A stretch of 64,000 bases of DNA from positions 27,413,501 through 27,477,500 of the forward strand of contig CM060843.1 in NCBI GenBank assembly GCA_030762175.1, given 5' to 3'. The notes under the pieces were generated by a model that worked only from the letters and a program-made list of their open reading frames with translations, was not told where the DNA came from and searched no databases. This DNA is from Metallyticus violacea. Lineage: Eukaryota > Arthropoda > Insecta > Mantodea > Metallyticidae. Below, piece after piece: positions 10,520 through 23,043 of this stretch (its first letter is position 1; the number at the start of each line of letters is the position of its first letter). The position numbers and the translations under genes were made by a program.

Positions 10520-12890
10520 ATTGCCTTCATTTTAAGTTGCTCGACACTGTTAGGCGAACAGCTAACGAAGTTCAATATTCTGCTAAGATAGAAACATTTT
10601 GATAGTTTTGACCGCTAGACTCTAGAATAAAAGAAATATGCTGGAGTGGCTGTTACTGAAAGCGGAAAAATAGATCTATGCCAACCAGAATATTCTCTAT
10701 TACTCATTTTGTGTCTTGCGTAGACATTATGAAAACAGAACATTTCGGGAACTGTTTTTGTTAACATTTGCAACTTCCGTCTAAATTGGAAAAGATCAAA
10801 GGCTTTCCGTTTTGTTGCTCTAAAACAGCAACGACTGTGACAGAAACCTTTTGTCTCCATGTGTTGCTTGTAAGACGATGAATGACTTTTGCATTAATTG
10901 TCATTTTTACTTTAACACATTGTTTATTTTGTGTTAATTGCAGAACAACAAGCCATTACATTCTTTCACACAATTTGTGTCATAGAAGACGGCGTTTCAT
11001 AAAGCACCAGGAAATTGACAGTGTTTTTACATAAGCCCTCACATGGCCGCTGTCACTCTTGACATTATTAACATTTCCAATATCCCCCAAGCAGCTATAA
11101 TCTTGTTCTCTCGGATTATCATATATTTGCATCCTTGATGGACACTTTGAGGAGAGAAAAAATTGGAAGTTATGAGCAAGTCAAAGAAGCGGTGCACGAC
11201 CAAAAACATTTTTTTCCCGCATGGAACAAATAAGTTGGTGCAAAGGAGGATAATTAAAAAAATGATGTATAATTTATATCTGTAGCAGAATTATATTTTT
11301 CAAAAGATTAATTTTGTTATTATTAGACATCGGAATTTCTAAGCAGTAAAAGGGAATGAAGTTGTGCTGTTATTGGACTGTAGACACCAGATGGCCACCA
11401 GATACATGCCACCCTATTCCCTTAAGCTTGCCACTCATTAGTTCTGATTTACCTGCCGGGAGGTGGCTCATTAATTTGTGTTTGAATGTACATACGTAAC
11501 ATATTAAGTGCTTAAGAATGGCGATGCCTAGTTATTACATATAAAAAGCTTTTGGAATCTATATAAATTTCCCAGGTGTTTTTAATTCAAATATTATCTT
11601 TATCATTTGTACTCTGCTTATAAGGGTTTGGGTTTATTAGGTTTAAAAATATTTCAATTTCTTGCAAACATTTACACAAGTTGTTGTCTTTCTTCAAGTC
11701 GGTCGTAATTTGATCATTTCCCTTACGTTTTCACTCTTTTTAAAAGCCTCTTTAGTTTATTCCTCTGTAGAGAAAGAATTATGAAAAACCAACAATCCGT
11801 GATGCAGAAATCAAACTTGGAGAGCATTACTGGCCGTTTCATTCATGCAATGGGGTTAAAATGAAAAGGCTACATATTTTCAGTACTTTTATTGGAAACG
11901 CAGTCTCTGTTTGGTTTGAAATAACAAGAGATTTCTTTCACGTCTTTTTCCGAGAAACGACAATTCATCTGCCTTGTTGGCTGTGGGAAACGATAGACTT
12001 ACGTCAATTGAAATCGGCTATTTCGAAAGAAACTTTCGATAGATCTAGAAGCGAATTAATCTACACAAGTCTATTATTCATTTCCTTTCTTGGTGTTCAA
12101 CACAGTTTCATTTTGCTTTTAGTTAAAAATAGAAGACGACGTCTTTATTGCTTAGTCTGTGTGTTAAAAGTAATATTGAAACACAAAAACTATTCAAATG
12201 AAAATCATTAATTTTAAGCTAGCAAAATATGAATTTATAGCAAATATAAAACAGATATTTGTTTCGATAAAGTAATTTATAGAACGTTTTAAAATGTTTT
12301 GATAAAGCTATGAATGTCCACAAATATTTTAATACAATCTAAACTAATGAAAACATGACCTAAAAACAAACAAGAACGAAACAAGGTCTAGCATATGACC
12401 AGGGTTGTGGCATTACGTGAAATTTTGTTTTCTACGTGGCAGGTAAATTATGCCCAAAAATTCAAAAATACATAAAAAATGGAAAGCATATAAAAAGTAT
12501 TGTTTGCAAAGCTTATTGTTATATGTATGACATAAAATAATCTAAAAGCACACCTTTCTTTCGGAATATTTATGTACATTTGATCTTTATTAATTAATTA
12601 GAGATTTACAAACTGCGAACTGTCACGTCCATGTCATAACTCCATAATTACAGTTAGTACGTGTGCGCCATTATAATCTGTATTCTAATCCTAGCCTTCA
12701 CATTTGCACAGGAAAATACAATTTTTAATAATGTGTTAGATGGTTGCTGATGGGGATCAGCAAAGAAGGTTACAACAATTTAGAACACAGCATGTGGATG
12801 CAATTGATATCCATAGCCGGTCATGTACTCCATCCTGTATACTAGGGACTGAAACTGAAAGAAATATATCGCCAGCAAATAGAGGAATTC
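10520..12890. other. AT-rich intergenic DNA, no supported gene
   Basis: The largest open frame here (11861-12211, plus, 116 codons) is hydrophobic and has no upstream context, domain or codon signal that I can recognise. I treat it as chance. No repeat family identified. Confidence 0.5.
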
Positions 12891-12895
12891 ATGTT

Positions 12896-13276
12896 AAAAA
12901 ACTTCGGCCTCTCGAGAAGAAATGACAGGGTAGTGGCCTCCCAGATCTACCCTTGAGAACATCGCATACGATACCACGAGTCTCAAATTTGTCTCGACAG
13001 CGTGCAATTTTACTCGCGTTGGCGGTTCTGTGCTGTACATGTCTCCATTGCCTTGAATTTCAACAACATTCTCGGTTTTCCAATACCACTTCAAAATTGC
13101 TTTCCGCTGTTCAAACGATAATCTTGGCTTCGTTTTGTTGTAGCAAAGCTAGCATAACGTAATGTGAGTCACATCTGTTTACAGAACATTATACTACACA
13201 TTACTGTTGTCCTACTTTGAAATACATTAAATAGATATCTACTGTGAAAGTGTGTATACATTTTTGGCACCATCAA
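12896..13276 (-). mobile_element. Tc1/mariner-like DNA transposon copy B, 5' end only
   Basis: On the minus strand the element starts at 13276 with a near-intact inverted repeat (GGTGCCAAAAATGTATACAC) and the 5' leader shared with copies A and C. The start region and the KWYWKTENVVEIQ...TEPPTR HTH segment follow (13130-12990). Homology stops near 12896 in the RSGRP linker, so the catalytic domain and 3' end are gone. The first HTH segment is already frameshifted (QGNGD where QRQWR is expected). Outside the repeat lies a (TG)(TA)(TACA) microsatellite. Confidence 0.85.
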
Positions 13277-13314
13277 TGTGTGTGTATATATACATACATA
13301 CATACATACATACA

Positions 13315-13348
<34 letters not shown>

Positions 13349-13357
13349 CATACATAC
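13277..13357. repeat. (TG)n(TA)n(TACA)n compound microsatellite
   Basis: About 16 TACA units preceded by short TG and TA runs, directly outside the terminal repeat of copy B. The Met-Tyr-Val-Cys minus frame over it is repeat-encoded. Confidence 0.95.
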
Positions 13358-13540
13358 TTGAATACTGTAAATTTCATACTAGCTTGAGATTAACTACCCA
13401 AATTAACTTATTTTGATTTTCATTTTAATGAAGAATACACTTAAATTTTCTTCCGTTCTTTTATTTTTAATCTGTATGTAATGTTTCTCAAACATATGCT
13501 CCTTAATGCCTTACATTAATAAGCAGGTAGAACGCAGCGA

Positions 13541-13542
<2 letters not shown>

Positions 13543-13598
<56 letters not shown>

Positions 13599-13618
13599 CA
13601 TATATACATGTATATATA
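13543..13618. repeat. (TA)n microsatellite
   Basis: Long TA tract followed by TACATA/TATACA variants. Confidence 0.95.
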
Positions 13619-13619
13619 G

Positions 13620-14140
13620 GTAAAATAATAATGAACATTTATGTAGCAGGTTTACAAGTAGACAAATACCTATAACTGTCGCATGAGTATGCTAATACCA
13701 TCCGTTTAATAAATAAAATATAATATGCCCAAGAATGGCAACATTTGCTAAGATTACCTTCGTATCCATATATACGTACACACTAATATACATAACATAT
13801 TTACTGTGACAAGTTTCATATACATATTTTTGTAGAACTCTTATCCCTGAATCCCCTCGCCGTTACGCACTCTTCCTAACCAACTCCCCCTATTTTCTAC
13901 CCATTAGTCTTCTTTATTGAGCCTTCGACAGAAATATTCCCCATTTGTGTATGTCTCTCTCATGCACCAATACTTCTGTTGCAAATTAAGAAATTACTGT
14001 AGTAACTGTCCATTTCTTAAAAGTCCTGTTTCTCCGCATTCTGCCAGAGTATGCCTCCCCACAGCTTTCTCCGCACAGTCGCAAATTCTTTCCCGGAAAA
14101 TATTACCGTAATTATTTTATTTCCTTTCCAAGCGCCTAAT
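13620..14140 (-). pseudogene. non-LTR retrotransposon 3' end (family shared with 17235-17800), copy 1
   Basis: About 13850-14120 aligns by eye with 17500-17750 (shared words such as CATTTCTTAAAA and CATTCTGCCA, plus TTTCCTTTCCAAG just outside). Minus-strand translation gives LAECGETGLLRNGQL, the counterpart of LAECRETDILRNEHL in the second copy. The 3' part toward 13620 resembles the other copy's 3' untranslated region (ATGCTAATA, ATGTTCATTATTATT). One in-frame stop and frame slips. The LAEC motif suggests the degenerate zinc-finger tail of an ORF2 protein. Confidence 0.5.
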
Positions 14141-15265
14141 TTGAGGCACGGGAGTCACTTGTTTCTTCTCTCCCATATGCATCTAAGTAAATTCCTCCTC
14201 CATCAAACGTGAACTATTTGAACCTGCAGATTAAGCGAGCCCTTTTCTGCGCATTTTGTCTCAGTATTTTGTCTATGTACCGCAAACGCCTATTAACTAT
14301 TTTACAACTACTGCACGTAACGTTATCCCCATAACCAATTGCAACCCAGTTCTATTTGTTGTAAGATATTCCTTATTCTGGATGCCTAACACATACTCCA
14401 CCTATCTCTTATTTGCTCTCTTAGACACACATCTCCAATACTTAATTGTTCTTATTTTTAAATTTACACTTTCTTTATAGATGCCAAAATCTTAAAGAAG
14501 CCGGCAACTTGCTATGATAATTAAATATATTACCAGGTATATACCTGGTCAAAGAAAGATAATAGCTAAGCTAAACATACTTCGTAGATGTACAGATAAG
14601 CTCGTAATGCAAATCAATAACGAACATGGTTATTCAGAAAGGAGCCCCAAGGGCAATCCATTGGTCATGCCAGGTATAAGGGAGATGGAGGGGAGGGAAA
14701 AGCAAGGTAGAGAACACAAACGGATAAGTGAAGCGTTCTACATTGGTTTAGCCTCTACAATTGTTTCACTACTCATGAAAATCACAAACTGTCTGTTGAG
14801 GTGAAGTAGCCCCTACCGGCTGCCCAACATGCCCCATGCCCTAATAAACAATTTGATGACTAGCACAACGAATGACACAACCAACTGCCTTATGGCTCAG
14901 TGATTCAATCAGTAAACTTTTGGGAAAGAGGACGCAATAATTTTGACGTAATTGGCGAATCTGTAGGCAACTCAGAAACAGAATTCCACAATGATATGCA
15001 TCTTGAAACCCAAATATACCCACAGCCTCACCGAACCCTCTTCTAAAGCTCGTGACCGAAGTTCAATGGGAATAGGACATAGAAAAAGAGCAACAGAACT
15101 TATCAACATACCTAGGTAACCTTAATGAACATTTAACCCCATGAACATCTACCTCTGCACCCCTAATCGCAAATATTTTAATTTTTTCCAAATAACCGAT
15201 TCCAACTTATGAAAATCTCTTAAAACAGTAAAACTGACGCGCAAAATTGAACCTTATAATTATAA
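14141..15265. other. intergenic DNA, no supported gene
   Basis: The 96-codon plus frame at 14514-14804 and the 60-codon minus frame at 14841-15023 carry no domain that I recognise. Part of this stretch may be the decayed 5' part of the LINE that becomes readable at 15278. Confidence 0.4.
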
Positions 15266-15277
15266 TGATTATACAAA

Positions 15278-16340
15278 ATGATAGATATTGTAGTTCCTAT
15301 TCTGAATCTCATATTTCATATCTATCACATCATATTGCATTATCTTGATAATTGGAAACACGTGTTTGTCCGATCGCTTACGATAAATGCCCGACCCATC
15401 TTATTTTGTGAGAAGGACATCAATGTTCTTCTGACACTGAAAGGCTCTAGAGTCTACAAACAGCTGCCTATCTGGATATGCGTCATCTTCTAGACAACTT
15501 CCATTTAGACTTTAGATGTAACACCACATCGTAACTACTGTTATGCTCAAGATTAATGAACATATTCACAAATGCTAAGTGATTGCATTAACATTAATTG
15601 ACCTTAGAGCCTTAGATACTGTACACATTGATCTGCTGGTTGCAAAAAGACGATTTTATGTTCCCCAGAGCACAGTTCCCAATCCAGATAAAACCCAAGT
15701 CATTTTTGGCCACCAAAGGCTGTTATTTAGGCAGTAAGACCGCATTCCAACCTGTGACTTTCAAAAATAGAACATTTCTTTCAGTGATACAGTAAAACAG
15801 TTGGTGTTTACTGTGCCTCCAATATGAACTGGGGATTCCTAAGTCAGACAAACTTGTAGAAATGTCTTCATTGGCCCGCATTCTTTGAAAAGACTGAGGC
15901 ACTTTCTTCCTGTGAAACTTAAAGATCCCAATACAGACTGGTGATGCTTCACTTTGATTACGTGGCGTTTTATACAGCGATCTAAATACTGAACTTTCAC
16001 AGAATCTTCAGCATGTTCATAACACATGCGTTTGCTTTAATATCCGCCGCCATGATCATGTTTCCAAATACTTCCAACAACTGTCTTGGTTTCGTTTAAA
16101 GTAAGACAATACTGCTCTTTCTCTCTGCTGCTGCATAAAATCATCAGTAATATGAGTACCTTGTCCCTCGCTTTACGCTGCTGGCTTCCCAACATAACCG
16201 TGTCACAAGAACACAACATACTCCATCCTCAATGCCACATTATCAGCCATCTCTGTGCGCTGCCTCTTCTCAGGAGCCACTGTGCGGCCTTGGAATTCAC
16301 TGAACAAGATATTAGGGTAGTTAAAATATAACTATTTTAT
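15278..16340 (+). pseudogene. non-LTR retrotransposon reverse transcriptase (ORF2) relic, jockey/CR1-like
   Basis: Segments in shifting frames follow the RT order. NWKHVFVRSLTINARP at about 15350-15400 stands where W(K)xxxVxPLPKxxxP lies. Next come RVYKQL (15453), TVMLKINEHIH (about 15540-15570) and LIDLRALDTVHIDLL (15597-15640), the counterpart of LIDFSKAFDTVxHxLL with the first catalytic Asp block. Then PNPDKTQVIFG (about 15680), which in LINEs comes after the Y-x-D-D box. The Y-x-D-D box itself is missing, so an internal deletion is inferred near 15665. The thumb-like RQTCRNVFIGPHSLKRLRHF follows at about 15845-15900. The C-terminal part (16086-16330) is frameshifted. Reverse transcription and target-primed integration would be its role. 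It is dead. Confidence 0.75.
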
Positions 16341-16745
16341 TATCTGCATTATGCAGAAATGCATTTTGTAAGCAGAACCGTGCCTTTAGCGTAATTATAA
16401 TCGTTTTAATTATTATTTAATGCATATTCATTCATAAGAATTATAAGGAATGTTAACTGTGGCCGTCATATTACTTCATACTTGGCACACTTTGGCCTGT
16501 TTAATATTTTTTATTTTATATTTTATTTTTACTGCACATACTTATTTCGTTGTTCTTTCACTATATTTCCTGTATGCTTAGGCACTGACTTTATTATTTC
16601 TATTATAAACTTGTGTTTGTATATTTTCTCATCTTGCTTATTTTACCTATGAGCATTAATTAATTTACTTTATGCTTGCATTATTATAATGGTTGAGTGT
16701 AGCTCTATAATTCTTCTTTTTATTAAAATAAAGTTTATATTAAAG
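16341..16745 (+). other. probable 3' untranslated region of the LINE relic
   Basis: AT-rich, no frame, ending in ATTAAAATAAAGTTTATATT (about 16723-16742) with a polyadenylation-like AATAAAG. The assignment rests on position only. Confidence 0.35.
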
Positions 16746-17234
16746 CATTAACCATCATCAGGTTCAATTCAAACATGGTACACAGAGCGTTAATTATCCG
16801 AAAGTCAGTCATCTGAAACTGTAAACATTTCTCCATTCGACTTGTTTTTATTTTTATAGTAATTTTATATTATTTACTTTTTCTTTTACTGCATTGATCT
16901 TTTAACGAAATCCGTAGAATGTGGCCTGATACTGTAGGTTTAAGTCTATAGTGCTGAATAAAATGAATGATAGCACAAATGAGCTGGGAGTCCTTGGCGC
17001 TTTAAAACCTTCTGACATTCATCTTCTCACGGTAAGGAAAGTTTCGAAAATAGCTTACTCCGACAATTTAACCCGATAGGGATTCCAGGGCCTTCATCAT
17101 AGGTCATTTAATCTTTATGTTTTCTATTATCTTTGCTGGTTTAATATATATTTTGCTTGTATTCTTTGATTTCTGTGTTATTTACCATATAATATCTTTG
17201 ATGTGAGAAAATCAAATTGCCAACGGCTTGTGTT
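16746..17234. other. intergenic DNA, nothing recognised
   Basis: Short frames only. Confidence 0.5.
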
Positions 17235-17800
17235 TGTTTTAGTAGTAGTAGTAATGAACGTTTTATTTTACCAGTTTTAGAATACACTCAAATAAATACA
17301 ACAGTTGCATGGGCCTTACGGCCGTACATGCTAATATCGTCCTTATAATAATCAAAATGACCATACTAAACTACATGCATACATACAAATACACAAACAC
17401 TTTGATAAGTTTTTACGTTTTCAACTAATAATTTTTATACAAATATAAACATGAATGGGACTTACTCTTGAGCCTCCTCTCCAACCCCCCCCCCCCCCGC
17501 TCTTCATTACAGTCATTAACCTTCTTTGTCGGTCTTCTCTAGAAATATTCCCAAATGGTGTATCTCGCATGCACCAACACTTCCCGGCAACTGTTCAAAT
17601 TTCTATTTGAATTCAGAAATTGCGGTGATAAATGCTCATTTCTTAAAATATCCGTTTCCCTGCATTCTGCCAAAATATGCCTCCAGGCCTCCAGGTATGG
17701 GCAAACTCTTTCCCCGGAAACATTAACTGTTTTGTTTCCTTTCCAAGTCCCTAATCTGAGCCATGCGCTACCACTTCTTTCTTCTCTGATGGTCTGTTAA
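17235..17800 (-). pseudogene. non-LTR retrotransposon 3' end, copy 2, with (TAC)n tail
   Basis: The minus strand gives VCPYLEAWRHILAECRETD and then NEHLSPQFLNSN, a degraded C-x2-C...H-x-x-x-C ORF2 tail, and an untranslated stretch with ATGCTAATA. It ends AATAAAACGTTCATTACTACTACTAC toward 17239. A short simple-repeat tail after AATAAA is typical of some insect LINE clades. A C-run (17485-17498) interrupts the copy. Confidence 0.55.
17485..17498. repeat. poly-C run
   Basis: Fourteen consecutive C. Length is likely variable or uncertain in assembly. Confidence 0.85.
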
Positions 17801-18630
17801 TATTACAGTTACAAGTTATAGCTTCCTTAATCTTTTGGTGCCGAAACCCGAAAGAAGGCCAAATATCTTGAAAACACGTTAATAATATTCATATTTTGTA
17901 TTTGAAGTGAATATAGCGCAAACACGTCAAAAGAGGATCAATTTTATTGACTGGACACAACGGAGCCCGCCAAGCAAGGACGTTGCAGATAAGTGAAAAC
18001 TGAAATTTAAAATTTACAAATAACGCGTTTGTTTTGTATGAAGCTAGTACAAAGATTAATTGGCAGCATTAACCAGATCGTTCTGTTAGTATGGTGCTTG
18101 CATACTGTATTTTGCTGCTTTATTTGTATTCTCGAAATGATGCCAACATTACTGTAAGCTGGGTACTTCTGTTACATTCTCCTAGAGCTATGAAAATCTT
18201 AGTCGATAATACAGACTGCACACTATCATTTAACATTATCAAGTGGGCAGAGCGCCTCTTTTACGTGCCCTATTTCGAGGTCCCGGTTGGTAAAATAGGC
18301 TGCCACTTGTCTACACCTTCTCTATTAACTCTTCACGTACAAAGATGTCTGTAAGTCAGGAACTACACACTCGAGAAAGAAGTAACACCCGATTTGCAAA
18401 CGCTATAAGTTCTTACACTGAGACGATTATGACACCACAGAGACCGCCCCTGGGAAACCTTGGAGCGTTTATTGACATTGAAGGATGAAATTCATGGTCT
18501 TCTCTCTGGCGCGAGTATGACACTGATATTGCCAAATGGGAAAAGTACATTCAGACTACTGCCTAGAGAGCGATCCAGAAAGCTTCAAAGGGGATAAAAA
18601 ATAACGCACTTCTCCTAAAAAGGTTGCTGA
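17801..18630. other. intergenic DNA, possibly decayed 5' part of the BEL/Pao relic
   Basis: No frame or motif that I can support. The 87-codon frame at 18091-18354 is not recognisable. No LTR was found. Confidence 0.35.
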
Positions 18631-18639
18631 CTCGCATTG

Positions 18640-19720
18640 AATATGCACACGGCTTGGGATGTTGCTTGCCTTATCAATAACGCGTTCTGTTAAGCTACCG
18701 CCTGCTAAATTAGAAACATCGAAACATGATAAGCTTATTTCGTCGACCGTGCTATTTCACTTACATATTAATAAACATGTTTTCTGTCGAGATTATCTAG
18801 AGGGAGAAACCAAGGCACTGACAAACCGTATTGCTACCATCCCTTAAGAAACGAAGAGAATATTGATGGAAACACGGCAGAATAATTTAGTCTAACATGG
18901 ACTACTTAAAAAGTTAAAACATAGCCGCTCTATATCTACAAAATATTTTAATACAACGTTGATAGAGTGAAACAGGAGTGCCCATACCCTCATGGAATTA
19001 GAAGAAAATGTAAATGACCATAGAAGAGTCATAGCTCCATAGATACTTCACGCCTTTCCAGATGATTTATGTCGACAGTGGATTGTTCATGTTAAGATGA
19101 AGAAAATGATATCCTGAAGTTCATGGAAGTTTTGGGTGACGAGGTAAACGGAGCTATCATCAGCTAGAAGATTCAAGGCAATACATTTAATACAGTTATC
19201 CTCCCACAGCAGCGACATCATTCCAAATTCGCTCTCAAGACCTACGGCACTAAAGACTCTTTCTGTATTTTGTTAAAGGTGAAGTCACGGAGCTTAAGAC
19301 TGCCAATAGATTAGAGATGCCCTCGACCGAACTGAGAAGCTGGAATCTAGTAACCGATGTTTCCTGTGTTTAAATCTCGGTCATACTGAACAAAAGGAAG
19401 GAATCATGTGTACACTGCAAAAGAATCACCACAGATCAGTTTGTACCAAGTTACAGAACGCTTTGTCATTCGCTCTTTCCTCTGTTTCCACTTCCCTTAT
19501 AATCGACTCTATGCATCCAAGTTTTACTTATCTGCAAACAGCGCAGTTCCAATAGAATTGACTAGACGAACACGCTGTATATTAGATGCAGGAAGTCAGT
19601 CCAACTTCATTAGCAAAAATCTGGCGGACAAGGTCATGGTCACAAAGAATCAGCTATCACTGCGTTTGAAACATGCTCAACTTTTCCACTAGACAGCCTG
19701 CACCTTTAACAAACACCGTG
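18640..19720 (+). pseudogene. BEL/Pao-type LTR retrotransposon gag and protease relic
   Basis: Reads in order like BEL/Pao Gag-Pol. KLPPAKLETSKHD (about 18690) and RDYLEGETKALTNRI (about 18790-18835) match the start of the Gag domain. PDDLCRQWIVHVK lies near 19058-19095. A zinc-knuckle region follows: CLNLGHTEQ, then HHRSVCTKLQ in two frames (19360-19450). RCILDAGSQSNFISKNLAD (19573-19630) is the aspartic protease active-site loop, with DAG where most family members have DSG. There are many stops, including TAG at 19040-19042 and 19165-19167, both also present in the inverted partial copy at 23379-23796. No LTRs, reverse transcriptase or integrase were recognised. Old and inactive. Confidence 0.75.
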
Positions 19721-20440
19721 GTTCTTGATCCTTCACAATTTGGTTGGAATCTTAGTGGGAAAAGATCAAGTGCATTAGCCAACCTTTCAGCCGTTAATTT
19801 TTCCACTAGATTGTAGAAACTTTGTCCGTAGAGATTGATATTCCTCACTTCTGGGACTTGTAAACATTGGAAATCAAAGGGCAACAAGAGAGATCTCTTA
19901 CAACAAAGGATGCCACGATCCCACAGGAGTTTCACGATAGCTTCCTAACTGAGGAAAGAACAGTCGTTTCTTTGCTCAGAAAATGTCATGTGGTTTTGCA
20001 CTCAGATACTGACAATAACAGGAAGCGTTTTTAAGCTTTACAGAGTAGGTTTGAACAAAAACATTCATTATGTGATATGTACCACACACAGTCCGAGGGA
20101 CGCTCAATATGTGTGTGTGTGTGTGTTTTCCGAGCTATGAAAGTTGTTACAGAAATAATTTTCTACCTGATATGCACATGATTGCCTAGCGCTGTGGATC
20201 GCATGCTAATCATTCGTTCGCAGACGTAAAGTAGCAGTGGCAGAAGGGCTGGTAAAGGAGGCAGATTATGAAACAGTGGATTTGCGCCAAACCAAGTGTT
20301 GTATGTAGCATGCGAAATAAACGGTCTGGAGACTTGGTGTCGGAGAGAAGTGTGTGCAGTAAATCGGTATGAATTGGCCAATAATTGGCATTGACTGACA
20401 TACAAAGGAAGCTTATTGCTGTATATGGGGACTCCACACA
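19721..20440. other. unassigned, perhaps further Pol remnants
   Basis: QFGWNLSGK at 19738 could be the Q-x-GW-x-LSG word found after the BEL/Pao protease, but the evidence is weak beyond it. (TG)n at 20110-20127. The overlapping minus frames at 20163-20533 have no recognisable domain. Confidence 0.3.
20110..20127. repeat. (TG)n microsatellite
   Basis: Eight to nine units. Confidence 0.9.
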
Positions 20441-20449
20441 ATGTCTGTG

Positions 20450-21320
20450 CAGATTATCCGAAGGGCGTGCAACAAGTTCAATGATGGCGAATAGACGTTC
20501 GTCCCGAACTGCCACTACTGAAAACAGCGCCAAAGTTGAAGCACCGATCTGAAAGAACAGACGAAAGAAAGAACAGAACAGAACGGTTTGTAAGGTGATG
20601 AAGAGTAGGTAGATGCCAAAAGCTCACATCATCATGCATGAGGATTGGGAATAGTGTAAAGTATTACACTTTGGGTTTCTCGTCAACTGAATCCTAGATA
20701 TCGTCAACCAAGAATGGGCTGGTTTCAATTCAATTGTGTAACATGGTACCAAAATGACAGACATGCTTTCCTCAAGCGCATGTGATGGGATCGTTACTTC
20801 ACTTTCAAATGGAAGAAAATATCAACGAAACAGAAGCATCGGAGTAGCCCCGTGAGAAGGAAATTCAAGACAACGCCATTGGCAAGAAAGGTCTTGTTGC
20901 CGTCTTCTGTGGTACTTTCTGGAACAAAAACTCACGATTATGGCTCCCCCCCCCTATATTATGAGACTTTGGAGAGACTGAAATGAGCAATTCCAAATAA
21001 CCTCTTAGGTTTCTTGTTTAGCAGGATGACACCACTAACGACAACGCCCTCTCCACTCGGCCGCACAAACTCAAACCAAACTTGAGGAATGGGCGTGGGA
21101 ACGGCTGCCTCTGCTGCCGTCAAGTCCTGATTTGGCACTGAGTGACTTTCATTTGTTCCTAATAGTGAATAATGAGTTTCAGGGGCGGAGTTTTCAAGAA
21201 TACAGAGGTCAAGACCGCCTTCAAAAGAGGTTTATAGGGACTAAGTCCGGCATTTTTTCAGAAGGGTACGATAAACTGCTGCTAAGTTTGAGAAAAGTTC
21301 TCCAATATTCGTAGTGATTA
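20450..21320 (+). pseudogene. mariner transposase relic
   Basis: The 3' half is clear. SPVRRKFKTTPLARKVL at 20850-20900 is the block between the first and second catalytic Asp. Next come YYETLERLK (about 20960), AAQTQTKLEEWAWERLP (about 21060-21115), SPDLALSDFHLFLIVNNEF (third Asp kept, about 21125-21180) and GRSFQEYRGQ...SGIFSEGYDKLL to 21290. Frames shift repeatedly, a C-run sits at 20946-20954, and D-N-A-x-P-H is broken. The N-terminal half is poor: only RRSSRTATTE with NSAKVEAP near 20490-20550 resembles the linker. Different subfamily from the 40976 element. Confidence 0.72.
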
Positions 21321-22485
21321 TGAGGAGAAGTAGTGAAGGATGCATAGCGTTCATGGACAGACGAAAAATAAAAAATACAACATAGTGAAGCTTATATATT
21401 GATATAAAACGTGCTCTGCTTTCTGTAGTGCTAGAAGGTAAATGTCCTCTTGTTATCCAGAGATTTATATTGTCTAAAGTTGCATTCAATATTATAAAGT
21501 AATGCATTTTAGAATGTATATTCACACTCGAAATATACATAATAGCGCATTAACACTTTCCATTTCTTCATAACCAAGTTGTCCACCTGACATTCATTTT
21601 AATAATATGATAACTTTCTTTTATCATAAATTATTTTCTAAATAGTATTTTTCACAATTTAAAATGTTTCAGAAAAAGAAACGTGTTTATTCTGAGGATT
21701 TTGTACTATTTTTAACAAGGCATACTGAATGTAACTTAAATCATTCATCACAATTATATCTTTGACAATTGTTTTTTGCAGCTTTAATTGAGGATGTATA
21801 TAGAACATTTTTAGAATTTATACCACTGCAATTATAAAATAATGCCAGTTTATTTTTCTGCTTCGGCTTATGACCAAATGTAAATTACCATTTTCACAGT
21901 TGTAGTTGCACATTTAATTTCATATTTTTTAAATAATTAAGCCCGAGTTTTCTTACCTTACACATTTTATTATATGTAAACATTAATTTAGTTAATTTAA
22001 GGCGCTATTAATTTTATTTTTCTTTATTTCGTTATGCAGAGACCTAATAGTAATGATGTGCCATTTAGGCTATCTACCGCTAGAGCATGACAAACAATTA
22101 AACATTGCCAATCAATTGTCAGTAGTGCTAAGATACACTTCGCAATACATGTAGTTATTACCAATCATGTAAAGAAAAACCATGTTTCTTTACTTTGCTA
22201 TAGGAAGGCTAATTACTTAATGTGCACAATTCTACTCACTTCGGCCTAGTTTTCGTGTATTTTCGAAACATTGAGGAGTTTTTTTCCAAATAATATATTA
22301 CTAAAAAGGTTTAATAATGTGTGTTTGATAAAAAGAGTTGCTCCTATAAACCCATTAGCCCATTACTAAAAGAATATCAGAAATGGGAAAAGAAATACAG
22401 GAAATATCAAAATATGTGTCTTAGAGCTAGAGGAAAACATGAATAAAAACAAACAGTTCACTTGGCAATATTTATATAAGTTAAT
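21321..22485. other. AT-rich intergenic DNA
   Basis: Nothing recognised in about 1.2 kb. Confidence 0.55.
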
Positions 22486-22720
22486 TTTTATGAGCGTGAG
22501 GCCTCATTCACAATGAAAATTAAACGTAATGCAAACTTAAACGCAAAAGCTGAATGCTATGTATTGTAATGGAACAATTTACAATGAATCAAGCAAACAT
22601 AAAAATAAATGTACAATTAGACGTAAACTTAAAACTTTGTAAGATCCAAGGTTATGCGTCTACGTCTAACTTAAACTTAAGAAATCAGCCAATCAGGTCA
22701 TAGCTGCTCTGCTTGTAGAG
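22486..22720. repeat. possible short non-autonomous element
   Basis: A run of related words (AAACGTAA, AAACTTAAACG, GACGTAAACTTAAA, ACGTCTAACTTAAACTTAAG) suggests subterminal repeats of a DNA element. No clean terminal repeats or target duplication found. Confidence 0.2.
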
Positions 22721-23012
22721 TTCTATGGTAGAATTTATCCATACACGGAGAACGGAAATGAAATGCACCTCATGCTGCTTGCTGCTGCAAATCGCGAGCC
22801 GAAGGTAGTGACTTCCACAGATACAGAGATAGTACGGCTTTCAAGCGAATAATATCACGCACAGAAGGCGCTATAAATTGATGTTTATGTATTTTTTCTG
22901 CTGCAATCAAAGGAGATTTGCCAACATTACAGTGATTTACCCATCTCTATGAATGTATATTTACGAAAATCCACTGGGTCCATCGGTTTCTAGGATTTAC
23001 CGGAGGATAGCG

Positions 23013-23043
<31 letters not shown>

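Noticed and set aside
11861..12211. 116-codon plus-strand ORF
   Set aside because: No recognisable domain, hydrophobic AT-driven composition, no splice or promoter context. Expected by chance in 64 kb.
13169..13351. Minus-strand Met-Tyr-Val-Cys repeat peptide
   Set aside because: Encoded by the (TACA)n microsatellite.
14514..14804. 96-codon plus-strand ORF
   Set aside because: No domain. The polar stretch at its C-terminal half is from a G/A-rich patch.
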